This document shows positions 26,935 to 33,435 of a DNA stretch of 35,354 nt, one piece after another. The DNA comes from Halomonas sp. (GTDB lineage Bacteria > Pseudomonadota > Gammaproteobacteria > Pseudomonadales > Halomonadaceae): contig JAIVHM010000157.1 in assembly GCA_020201095.1 (NCBI GenBank), forward strand, positions 1 to 35,354, read 5' to 3'. Positions within the stretch are counted from its first letter, which is position 1; each line of letters begins with the position of its first letter. A model generated the notes under the pieces. It had not been told where the DNA came from and ran no database searches. It saw only the letters and a list, made by a program, of their open reading frames with translations. The translations under genes and the position numbers were made by a program.

Positions 26935-27726
26935 ATGGAAATTCGCTGGCTAGAAGACTTTATCGCCCTGGCCAGAACGCGACACTTCTCACGCGCTGCC
27001 GATGAACAGAACGTCACTCAACCCACGTTTTCCCGGCGTATCAAGCTGCTGGAAGAGGAAATGGGCGTGACGTTGGTCAACCGGCAAACACTGCCGCTTT
27101 CTTTAACTCCCGCGGGAGACGAGTTCTTGCTGCTATGCGAGCAGGTGACTGACCGCGTACGTCTGACGCGATACCGCGTTCAGGAAATCAGTGCAGGACA
27201 AAAGCGACGCATCATGGTGGCCGCCCCACAAAGCCTGCTGGGGCAGTTTCTGCCCGAGTGGCTGGCAACGACCGGCTGGCAAGCGCGCGTACAGCCTTAC
27301 CTGCGCGCGACTGGCTGGGTAGCCAGCGATTACTTTCAGGCCCTCCAGCACGGCGAATGTGACCTGGCGATCTGCTACTGGCCGATGGGTCGCTGTGATC
27401 TGGACATCGACACCAGTTCCTGCACCTACCGCGTCATCGGTCATGAACGACTGATCCCAGTGACCGGTGTCGACGACCACTCGGCGCCGAGAGCGTTATT
27501 ACCGGGCAGCCGCCAGCAACCACTTCCCTGGCTCGCCTACCCGCAACGGGGGCTGCTGGGCTCGGCAGTGACCGCTCACCTGGCGCGATTACCCCAGAGC
27601 CTGGTCCGAGCAGGCGACAGCCGCTGGGACGTTCCCATGGAGCTTCGCCTGTACCGCCACCAGAGCCAGCACCACGGTGAGTTGGACGCTTTCTGGAGTG
27701 AACTCCCACACTTTCGCACTTATTAG
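26935..27726 (+). CDS. LysR-family regulator, shortened by an apparent in-frame deletion
   Basis: Residues 1-60 are a clear LysR winged helix-turn-helix: MEIRWLEDFIALARTRHFSRAADEQNVTQPTFSRRIKLLEEEMGV. The effector domain follows, with CDLAICYW and LAYPQRGLLGSAVTAHLARLPQ. At about residues 218-222 (about 27590-27605) the sequence passes straight to SLVRAGDSRWDVPMELRLYRH, the usual family end. Related regulators have about 40 residues here (the EGLxxMxxEGxGxxxLPES region), and the total of 263 residues is below the normal 290-305. The frame is kept, so a protein would be made, but the effector domain lacks a core strand and helix. It sits between the ABC importer and pepQ, 9 nt before the latter, and probably regulates this operon. 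Confidence 0.85.
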   Translation: MEIRWLEDFIALARTRHFSRAADEQNVTQPTFSRRIKLLEEEMGVTLVNRQTLPLSLTPAGDEFLLLCEQVTDRVRLTRYRVQEISAGQKRRIMVAAPQSLLGQFLPEWLATTGWQARVQPYLRATGWVASDYFQALQHGECDLAICYWPMGRCDLDIDTSSCTYRVIGHERLIPVTGVDDHSAPRALLPGSRQQPLPWLAYPQRGLLGSAVTAHLARLPQSLVRAGDSRWDVPMELRLYRHQSQHHGELDAFWSELPHFRTY

Positions 27727-27735
27727 AGACCCTGC

Positions 27736-29025
27736 ATGTCATCGCAACTATACCGATTACAGCAAGAACACCTGACCCGCCTGCAGCGCGACTATACCGC
27801 CCTGCTTGACGAGCACCAGCTCGACAGCCTGGCAATATACAGCGGGCACGCCAACGCCTACTTTGCCGACGATCAGGCACCCGCCTTCCAGACCTATGGC
27901 CATTTCATGCACTGGGTGCCACTGGCCGACGTGCAGCACAGCTGGCTGGTAATACGCCCGCACCAGAGGCCACAACTTTACCTTTTTGCACTGGCGGACT
28001 TTTGGCACCTGCCGACTCGGCTTCCCGAAGAACCCTGGGTCGACGAATTTGATATCCACCTTTGCAGCGACCACGTCAGCCCCGCGCTGGATGGCCACGC
28101 CGCGATTATCGGCGACGTGGCGCAACTACCCAGCGCCAGCCTGAAGGCGCAGCTAAACCCCGCCACGCTGTTGAATCGCCTGGATGAGCTTCGCATCGTC
28201 AAATCCGGCTATGAAATCGCCTGCCTACGTGAAGCCAACCGGCTCGCGATCGCCGGGCACGAGGCCGCCCAGGCAGCCTTCCTTGGCGCGTCCGGTGAGC
28301 TGGATATTCAACTTGCCTACCTGGCAGGCAGCCGCCAGCGCGAGTCAGCGGTTCCCTACCAGAATATTATCGGCCTGAACGATCATGCGGGCGTCCTCCA
28401 CTACCAGCACTACGACACAAGCCCGCCCAGGCGACGCCATAGTCTGCTTGTCGATGCCGGAAGACGCTTTCGTGGTTACTGCGCGGATATTACCCGCACC
28501 CACGCCGGGCCAGACGCCCCGGCGCTGTTCGGCGAGTTAATAGGCGCCGTGCACGGCCTGAAGGACGAGCTGGTTCAAGGCGTCACAGCAGGTGCGGATT
28601 TCATCGCACTACACGATCAAATGCACCAGCGTCTGGGCGATATTCTGATCGCCCATGATCTTTTCCGTGGCAGCCGCGAACAGGCCCTGGCCGAGGGCGT
28701 CACCCACGCCTTCTGCCCACATGGGCTGGGCCATTCATTGGGATTACAGGTCCATGACGTGGCCGGTTTACGCCATCCAGACGGCACCGCTGCGCCGCCG
28801 CCCAACGACCACCCGGCGCTTCGTCTCACCCGTACGCTTTCCAGCGGCATGGTCGTAACCATCGAGCCTGGGTTATATTTCATTCCCATGCTGTTGGCGC
28901 CCCTGCGCGAGACATCGCTGCCCATCAACTGGACACTGGTTGATCACTGCCTGCCCTGCGGCGGCATTCGTATTGAAGACAATATTGTCGTGACCGACCA
29001 GGGGCCGAATAACTTGACCCCTTAA
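27736..29025 (+). CDS. pepQ: Xaa-Pro dipeptidase
   Basis: Cytoplasmic metallopeptidase (M24B) that hydrolyses dipeptides with C-terminal proline. The 429-residue product is close to E. coli PepQ (443) along its length. Metal-binding residues are visible in LLVDAGRRFRGYCADITRTH (two aspartates), HGLGHSLGLQVHDVAG (histidine), TIEPGLYF (glutamate) and GGIRIEDNI (glutamate). The N-terminal creatinase-like domain carries the characteristic LAIYSGHANAYFADDQAPAFQ. It starts 9 nt after the LysR gene and is followed by a strong bidirectional terminator. Together with the upstream importer it suggests use of proline-containing peptides. Confidence 0.95.
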   Translation: MSSQLYRLQQEHLTRLQRDYTALLDEHQLDSLAIYSGHANAYFADDQAPAFQTYGHFMHWVPLADVQHSWLVIRPHQRPQLYLFALADFWHLPTRLPEEPWVDEFDIHLCSDHVSPALDGHAAIIGDVAQLPSASLKAQLNPATLLNRLDELRIVKSGYEIACLREANRLAIAGHEAAQAAFLGASGELDIQLAYLAGSRQRESAVPYQNIIGLNDHAGVLHYQHYDTSPPRRRHSLLVDAGRRFRGYCADITRTHAGPDAPALFGELIGAVHGLKDELVQGVTAGADFIALHDQMHQRLGDILIAHDLFRGSREQALAEGVTHAFCPHGLGHSLGLQVHDVAGLRHPDGTAAPPPNDHPALRLTRTLSSGMVVTIEPGLYFIPMLLAPLRETSLPINWTLVDHCLPCGGIRIEDNIVVTDQGPNNLTP

Positions 29026-29049
29026 GCTAAAGTCGCAAACGCCTGATAC

Positions 29050-29078
29050 AAAAACGCCCAGCTCAGCTGGGCGTTTGT
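29050..29078. terminator. Bidirectional terminator between pepQ and the ompW-type gene
   Basis: A near-perfect palindrome AAACGCCCAGC-TCA-GCTGGGCGTTT (29052-29076). It has T residues on the 3' side for the plus strand (GTTTGTT) and A residues on the left that give T residues on the minus strand. It lies about 26 nt after the pepQ stop and about 43 nt from the convergent ompW stop, so it can serve both genes. Confidence 0.85.
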
Positions 29079-29118
29079 TCTAGCTTGGCTAACGCAACGA
29101 TGTGCTCAACATGGCCGC

Positions 29119-29733
29119 TTAGAAGCGGTATGTGACACCACCACCAACGGTCACCGGATCGATGTCCACGGCACCAATGTTGTTACCACCGCCATCTGTA
29201 ATGTCGGCGTCCACGTCGGCATAGCTGACATAGCCGTTAAGCAAGATGTTGTCTGTCACGGCCAGATCGAGACCCGCCTGGCCGATCGCACCATAGCTGT
29301 CGTCGACTTTGATACCGGGGCCAACGTCTTCGCTGTAGAAGTTGGTGTAGTTAAGACCCACGCCTACGTAAGGCTGAATACGCGAATCGACACCACCCAT
29401 CGGGTAGTAGTTGAACAGCGCATTAACCGGCAGACGCTCGACGCTACCGGCATCACCGGCGGCAGTCGTCAGGTCATGCTCATAGCCTTCACCGCTGTTC
29501 AGTTCAACACCGAATTTGTCATGAAACAGGTAGCCAACGCCGTAGCTATAGCCGTTTTCACTTTCAACGTCGAAGTCTGCTCCCTCTAAGTTGCTGTCGT
29601 CGGAAGCGATGTCCGTTTTAGCGACCCCACCGCGAACAAAGACATCACCCGCGGTGTATGCAAGAGCGGCTTGGCTTGCCATGGCAAAACCAGCGGTGAT
29701 CACAGCGGCCGTTACAATTTTGAATTGGTTCAT
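29119..29733 (-). CDS. ompW: OmpW-family outer-membrane protein
   Basis: An eight-stranded beta-barrel outer-membrane protein of the OmpW family, proposed to pass small hydrophobic compounds. The start at 29733 (MNQFKIVTAAV) is preferred: GAGAGG lies about 10 nt upstream, while the longer frame to 29781 adds non-signal residues. The product has 204 residues with a signal peptide cut near ASQAALA (about residue 25). GDVFVRGGVAKT at the N-terminus of the mature protein, PVNALFNYYP, QPYVGVGLNYTNFYSED, and the terminal VDIDPVTVGGGVTYRF ending in Phe fit the family. The mature protein is acidic. A sigma70-like promoter lies about 125 nt upstream. Confidence 0.92.
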   Translation of the reverse strand: MNQFKIVTAAVITAGFAMASQAALAYTAGDVFVRGGVAKTDIASDDSNLEGADFDVESENGYSYGVGYLFHDKFGVELNSGEGYEHDLTTAAGDAGSVERLPVNALFNYYPMGGVDSRIQPYVGVGLNYTNFYSEDVGPGIKVDDSYGAIGQAGLDLAVTDNILLNGYVSYADVDADITDGGGNNIGAVDIDPVTVGGGVTYRF

Positions 29734-29857
29734 CAGGGTCATCCTCTCAACTTTCGCTTGGAGTCCGTTATCAAGCGTCACGTATCACTTACGTCTACAA
29801 CATCTAAACGTCTACGCTTATACCGTCGGCGACGCTTCGATAACTTATACAGTAGTG

Positions 29858-29886
29858 AGTATACGAACACTGTTTCCAAACGTCAC
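29858..29886 (-). promoter_or_regulatory. Probable sigma70 promoter of the ompW-type gene
   Basis: On the minus strand GTGACG (-35, 29881-29886) and TATACT (-10, 29858-29863) are separated by 17 nt, giving a 5' leader of about 115 nt. The -10 box matches consensus at five of six positions and the -35 box at four of six. Confidence 0.5.
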
Positions 29887-29944
29887 GTAAAATTTTGTTA
29901 TAGTATTAAGCACAAAATATGCAGAGGGAGGCCAAATTACACGC

Positions 29945-29967
29945 AAAAAAAGTCCCCCGAAGGGGAC
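29945..29967 (-). terminator. Strong Rho-independent terminator
   Basis: On the minus strand GTCCCC-TTCG-GGGGAC (29952-29967) is followed by seven T residues (29945-29951). It ends either the candidate small RNA or the operon starting at 33154. The distance to the nearest upstream CDS stop (30278) is about 310 nt, which is long for a simple operon terminator. Confidence 0.85.
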
Positions 29968-30082
29968 CAGGTGGAGCACGCCAGCTCACTCGGTATATCG
30001 CTACCAGGTGGTAGCTATGTAGGTGAAGAAGGGAAAGAAGCAAGCTATCTAAACCGTTGTTTCTCTATTCACTCACCCTTTG
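29945..30082 (-). ncRNA. Candidate sigma54-dependent small RNA
   Basis: A stretch of about 138 nt on the minus strand lies between a -24/-12 promoter and a strong terminator and contains no meaningful ORF. From 5' to 3' it holds an A-rich stretch (GAGAAACAACGG), a pyrimidine-rich single-stranded stretch (CTTGCTTCTTTCCCTTC), two compact hairpins (GCTACC-ACCT-GGTAGC and GAGC-TGGCGT-GCTC) and the terminator. The motif CCACCTGGT occurs twice. Sigma54-driven small RNAs are known in relatives (CrcZ, NrsZ, GlmY, Qrr), but I cannot assign this to any of them. The alternative is that the region is only a long 3' UTR of the butanediol-dehydrogenase operon. Confidence 0.45.
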
Positions 30083-30092
30083 CCATATATAT

Positions 30093-30108
30093 TGCGATCT
30101 GCGTGCCA
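30093..30108 (-). promoter_or_regulatory. Sigma54 (-24/-12) promoter upstream of the candidate small RNA
   Basis: The minus strand reads TGGCACGCAGATCGCA, against the consensus TGGCAC-N5-TTGCW. GG and GC are exactly 10 nt apart, and only one base of the -12 element differs (TCGC for TTGC). The predicted start is near 30082. Confidence 0.55.
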
Positions 30109-30193
30109 CTTTTAAAAAAACATCAGTAAAACAATGCCTTAATGTAATTTCGCTTGATTTCTATTAATTCTGCTCGCACTGCAGCAAATAAAC

Positions 30194-30210
30194 TGCACCA
30201 GCACTGCGCA
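30194..30210. promoter_or_regulatory. NtrC-like binding site upstream of the sigma54 promoter
   Basis: TGCACC-AGCAC-TGCGCA matches the NtrC palindrome TGCACC-N5-GGTGCA at 10 of 12 conserved positions. It is centred about 120 nt upstream of the predicted small-RNA start, a usual enhancer distance. It lies in the spacer after the butanediol-dehydrogenase stop, and a second related TGCAG/CTGCA repeat is adjacent (about 30178-30197). Confidence 0.35.
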
Positions 30211-30277
30211 ATTTGCCGCCTTTTTGCATCACAAAGAATCATGTGAATCCGTTAGCGCCTAGAAACCCTCAAAGTCG

Positions 30278-31342
30278 CTAGGGTGTCACGATGATTTTCA
30301 CTTGAGCCTTATCGTTCAACAGCGCCTCAAAGCCCTCCTCCACAATGTCCGCCAGTGGAATGCGCTGGGTGACCATGTCTTCGGCTCGGAAGTAGCCCCG
30401 TTGCATGAGCGCCATTACCGATGGATACACATGGCGATAGGCAATAATGCCCTTCATGGTACGCTCTTTGATAACGAGGTCATTCGGCTGAAAGCTGGCC
30501 TCTCCTTCCCAAATACTGACCACTACTACTTCGCCGCCTTCGTGGGTGCTATGCAGCGTCTGATTGAGCACGGCAGGTATACCGGTCACCTCAAACGCCA
30601 CATCTACGCCGCCACTGCTCAATGATTGAATTTTTGCCACCGCATCTTCCTGCTGCGGGTCAACCACAATGGCCCCTAACGCTTCGGCTTTGGCTTTTCG
30701 CGACGGCGCCACCTCAACGGCATAAATTTGCGCTGCCCCCGCCGCTTTTAGCGCTTCAATGGTCATCAAGCCAATTGGCCCTGCGCCGAATACCGCCGCA
30801 CTATCCCCGGCTTTCAGACCGCTCTGGCGCACCGCATGCAGCGCCACCGCCGCAGGCTCTACCAGAGCCCCTTGCTCGTAGCTAAGCTCATCGGGCAACT
30901 TATGCACCATATGTTCACCCATCACGGTGAACTCCGAGAAGCCGCCGCCACCGCCCGAGAGGCCGTGAAAGCCGAGCATGGGCGTCAGGTTATAGTGCTC
31001 CATTTGGTAGGCGCCATCTTTATTGGGCGAGAGAATCGGCTCAATCGCCACGCGGTCACCCACTTTTACTCGCGTTACCTTATCGCCAACCTCAACCACT
31101 TCCCCGGCAAATTCGTGGCCCATAATGATCGGCGCCTGCTCACCGCTAATCGGGTGTGGCTTACCGACGGGAATAAAAATCGGCCCTGCGGCATACTCGT
31201 GCAGATCACTACCGCAGATGCCACAGGCGGCGACTTTTACCTTCACCGCATGGGGGTCGTTGATAGTGGGCACCGGCACTTGCTCGACGCGAAGATCTTT
31301 CGCTGCGTACCAAACCGCTGCCTGCATGCTTGACTGACTCAT
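30278..31342 (-). CDS. (R,R)-butanediol dehydrogenase-like zinc alcohol dehydrogenase
   Basis: A 354-residue medium-chain dehydrogenase/reductase closely resembling Bacillus BdhA, which interconverts acetoin and 2,3-butanediol with NAD(H). Catalytic-zinc ligands are Cys40 in ACGICGSDLHEY and His76-Glu77 in MGHEFAGE. The usual four-cysteine structural-zinc loop is replaced by the cysteine-free EPILSPNKDGAYQMEHYN, as in Bacillus BdhA. The GFHGLSGGGGGFSEF and VFGAGPIGL (NAD-binding) blocks and the C-terminal IVIKERT-like segment (DLVIKERTMKGIIAYRHVYPS) also match. AGGAAGGG precedes the ATG. It lies 15 nt after the monooxygenase gene, so the two form an operon. The true substrate may be another diol or ketol. 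Confidence 0.88.
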   Translation of the reverse strand: MSQSSMQAAVWYAAKDLRVEQVPVPTINDPHAVKVKVAACGICGSDLHEYAAGPIFIPVGKPHPISGEQAPIIMGHEFAGEVVEVGDKVTRVKVGDRVAIEPILSPNKDGAYQMEHYNLTPMLGFHGLSGGGGGFSEFTVMGEHMVHKLPDELSYEQGALVEPAAVALHAVRQSGLKAGDSAAVFGAGPIGLMTIEALKAAGAAQIYAVEVAPSRKAKAEALGAIVVDPQQEDAVAKIQSLSSGGVDVAFEVTGIPAVLNQTLHSTHEGGEVVVVSIWEGEASFQPNDLVIKERTMKGIIAYRHVYPSVMALMQRGYFRAEDMVTQRIPLADIVEEGFEALLNDKAQVKIIVTP

Positions 31343-31357
31343 GGGTTACCCTTCCTG

Positions 31358-33154
31358 TTAAGACGTGTGATGAACCGGCTGCAGCCCATAGACAGGCGTT
31401 TCCAGCCCCTCCATGCGTGCCTTTAACTGCAGCGCCAAATAGTGTGAGTAGTGCCGCGACTGGTGCAGATTGCCGCCGTGGAACCACAGCGCCTCCTGCT
31501 GGGTGGGTTTCCACATATTGCGCAGCTCGCCCTCCCACGGGCCTGGGTCTTTGGTGGTGTCAGATCCCATTCCCCAGCACTTGCCGACTTTATCGGCCAC
31601 CTCCTGGGAGATAAGCTTGGCCGCCCAGCCGTTCATGGAACCGTAGCCGGTGGCATAAACGATCAGGTCTGCTTCTAGCTCGCTGCCATCGGTGAGTGTG
31701 ATGGAGTGAGGATTGATTCGCTCGATCCCTACACCGCTGCGCAGCTTGATATCGCCATTGGCGACCAGATCACAGGCGCCCACATCGATGTAGTAACCCG
31801 ATCCCCGGCGCAGATACTTCAGGAACAGACCAGAGTCGTCGTCGCCAAAGTCGAGCAGAAAGCCCGCATCTTCGAGCTTTTTATAGAACTCGGCGTCGCG
31901 CTGCTTGATCACCTCAAACGCTGGGCGCTGAAAGTCTGGCAGCACCTTGTAAGGAATCGAGGCAAACATCAGGTCCGCTTTTTCAGTGGTAACCCCACCG
32001 GCAACGGCCTCTTCCGAATACAACGGCCCGAGCACTTCTTCCATCAGCGAGTCCGACTTCACAATATGCGTCGACGAGCGCTGTAACATGGTCACATCGG
32101 CATCGTGCTCCCACAGTGCAGCGGCGATGTCATGTGCAGAGTTATTCGACCCCACAACGACGCACTTTTTACCGCTGTAAGCATCTGGCCCCGGATGCTG
32201 GCTGGAATGCTGCTGCTCACCTTCAAAGCTTTCTGCACCGGCAAATGTCGGCACATTGGGCATCCCCGACATCCCGGTGGCCATGACTAACTGCTTGGGT
32301 CGCAAGGTGATCGCTTCACCGTTGCGCTTCACGTTCACCACCCACTCGCCTGCGGCTTCGTCGAAGCGTGCATTCTGACACTCAGTGGAACTCCAATAAT
32401 TGAGCTCCATCACCTTTGTGTACATTTCCAGCCAATCACCCAGCTTGTCTTTGGGCGCAAACACCGGCCAGTGTTCGGGGAAAGGAATATACGGAAGGTG
32501 GTCGTACCAGACCGGATCATGCAGGCAAAGCGACTTATAGCGATTTCGCCAGGAATCCCCTGCACGCTCGTTGCGCTCGATAATAATGGTCGGCACGCCC
32601 ATCTGCTTTAGCCGCGCGCCCAAACCAATACCGCCCTGGCCGCCACCAATCACGACGCAGTAGGGTTGCTGTGTGTAGCCAAGCTCCGCTTCTTCGCGCT
32701 GTCGTGCTTCCAGCCAGGTTTCACGCTGCTTATTGGCGCCGTGCTCAGCGCCTTTGGGGCGGTTGTGACGACGCGGCTCAGGGAAGTCGTGCAGTGACTG
32801 CATCGTGGTGAGCAGCGTCCAGCATTTACCCTCTTTCAGCCGCAGGTAGCCTTTGCCGCTGGCAACCGCGGTCTCAAAGGTAAACCACGCCTCGGCGATA
32901 TCGCCATTTTGGGTTGCTTCGCCTTCAAGCTGCCAGTTGGCCGGACGCGCATTGTCCAACGTAGCGTTCAGCATGGTCTGAATCTCGTCTTTACCTTCAC
33001 AAGTTTTTAAATTCCAGGTAAAGGTAAGGAAATCGCGCCAATAGCACTCATCGCCAAATAGAGAGACTACCTGCTGAATATTCTTCTCTTGCAGAGCGGT
33101 ATCAAAGTTGGTCAGCCACGTTTGAACAGTGGCCGTGGCGGTTGGCTGTGTCAT
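31358..33154 (-). CDS. Flavin-containing monooxygenase with N-terminal NTF2/SnoaL-like domain
   Basis: A 598-residue two-part protein. Residues about 8-125 look like an NTF2/SnoaL-type domain (WLTNFDTALQEKNIQQVVSLF at the start). Residues 164-598 are a class B flavin monooxygenase-type core: FAD motif VIGGGQGGIGLG (168-179), then WRNRYKSLCLHDP, and NADPH motif VVVGSNNSAHDIA (332-344). A family fingerprint FEGEQQHSSQHPG (310-322) and C-terminal YATGY follow. The fingerprint ends in HP rather than the W(P/D) of Baeyer-Villiger enzymes or the aromatic residue of classical FMOs, so the reaction is uncertain. The operon with a butanediol dehydrogenase and control by an AcoR-type activator suggest a small ketone, ketol or alcohol substrate. 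Start at 33154, about 47 nt below a sigma54 promoter start. Confidence 0.88.
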   Translation of the reverse strand: MTQPTATATVQTWLTNFDTALQEKNIQQVVSLFGDECYWRDFLTFTWNLKTCEGKDEIQTMLNATLDNARPANWQLEGEATQNGDIAEAWFTFETAVASGKGYLRLKEGKCWTLLTTMQSLHDFPEPRRHNRPKGAEHGANKQRETWLEARQREEAELGYTQQPYCVVIGGGQGGIGLGARLKQMGVPTIIIERNERAGDSWRNRYKSLCLHDPVWYDHLPYIPFPEHWPVFAPKDKLGDWLEMYTKVMELNYWSSTECQNARFDEAAGEWVVNVKRNGEAITLRPKQLVMATGMSGMPNVPTFAGAESFEGEQQHSSQHPGPDAYSGKKCVVVGSNNSAHDIAAALWEHDADVTMLQRSSTHIVKSDSLMEEVLGPLYSEEAVAGGVTTEKADLMFASIPYKVLPDFQRPAFEVIKQRDAEFYKKLEDAGFLLDFGDDDSGLFLKYLRRGSGYYIDVGACDLVANGDIKLRSGVGIERINPHSITLTDGSELEADLIVYATGYGSMNGWAAKLISQEVADKVGKCWGMGSDTTKDPGPWEGELRNMWKPTQQEALWFHGGNLHQSRHYSHYLALQLKARMEGLETPVYGLQPVHHTS

Positions 33155-33212
33155 ATCGGTACTCCAGGTCAGGTTTGTTATTGTTGAATCACCCAGGATT
33201 CAACATTCCCTA

Positions 33213-33228
33213 AGCAGCCGCCATGCCA
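33213..33228 (-). promoter_or_regulatory. Sigma54 (-24/-12) promoter of the monooxygenase-dehydrogenase operon
   Basis: The minus strand reads TGGCATGGCGGCTGCT, with GG and GC exactly 10 nt apart (consensus TGGCAC-N5-TTGCW; two mismatches). The predicted start near 33202 gives a ~47-nt leader. A sigma54 activator gene lies divergent, with its presumed sites between the two promoters. Confidence 0.7.
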
Positions 33229-33246
33229 ATCCACTCAAAAACCGAC

Positions 33247-33259
33247 TAAGATACTGATA
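33247..33259 (-). promoter_or_regulatory. Probable IHF site between sigma54 promoter and activator sites
   Basis: The minus strand reads TATCAGTATCTTA, matching WATCAA-N4-TTR at all but one position, within an AT-rich stretch. Its place between the -24/-12 promoter and the activator-site array is where IHF bends DNA at many sigma54 promoters. Confidence 0.45.
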
Positions 33260-33295
33260 AATAGTCAAATAACAGGCTGCGATAAAGCATCGCGA

Positions 33296-33382
33296 GGGTG
33301 TGCACCTGTCACACCCTTTACACCTAGACATTACAGGTGTAACACGCGACTAACGGTGTAATTCAGCCGCGTTGACACCTTA
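33296..33382. promoter_or_regulatory. Array of GGTGTAA/TTACACC half-sites: presumed enhancer for the AcoR-type activator
   Basis: Two inverted repeats lie side by side: GGGTGTG-N7-CACACCC (33296-33316) and TTACACCT-N9-AGGTGTAA (33318-33342). Further half-sites are TAACGGTGTAA (33351-33361) and TTGACACCTTA (33372-33382). The array is about 70-155 bp upstream of the sigma54 promoter. The last half-site overlaps the -35 box of the activator's own promoter, which suggests autoregulation. Confidence 0.6.
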
Positions 33383-33399
33383 CCCAAAGCGCATAGTCT
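33372..33399 (+). promoter_or_regulatory. Probable sigma70 promoter of the activator gene
   Basis: A perfect -35 TTGACA (33372-33377) is followed after 16 nt by TAGTCT (33394-33399), a weak -10. The predicted start is near 33406, giving a leader of about 30 nt with GTGAGGA as ribosome site. Confidence 0.5.
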
Positions 33400-33435
33400 G
33401 AAAGGACAACAACAAAGCGCGACGTGAGGAATACC

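Noticed and set aside
29671-30129. 152-codon plus-strand ORF between ompW and the dehydrogenase gene
   Set aside because: It overlaps the ompW signal-peptide region, promoter and a terminator, resembles no family, and has no ribosome site; read as a shadow.
33296-33342. Possible CRISPR or tandem repeat in the acoR spacer
   Set aside because: The repeats are short inverted half-sites without regular spacers; they fit regulator-binding sites next to a sigma54 promoter.
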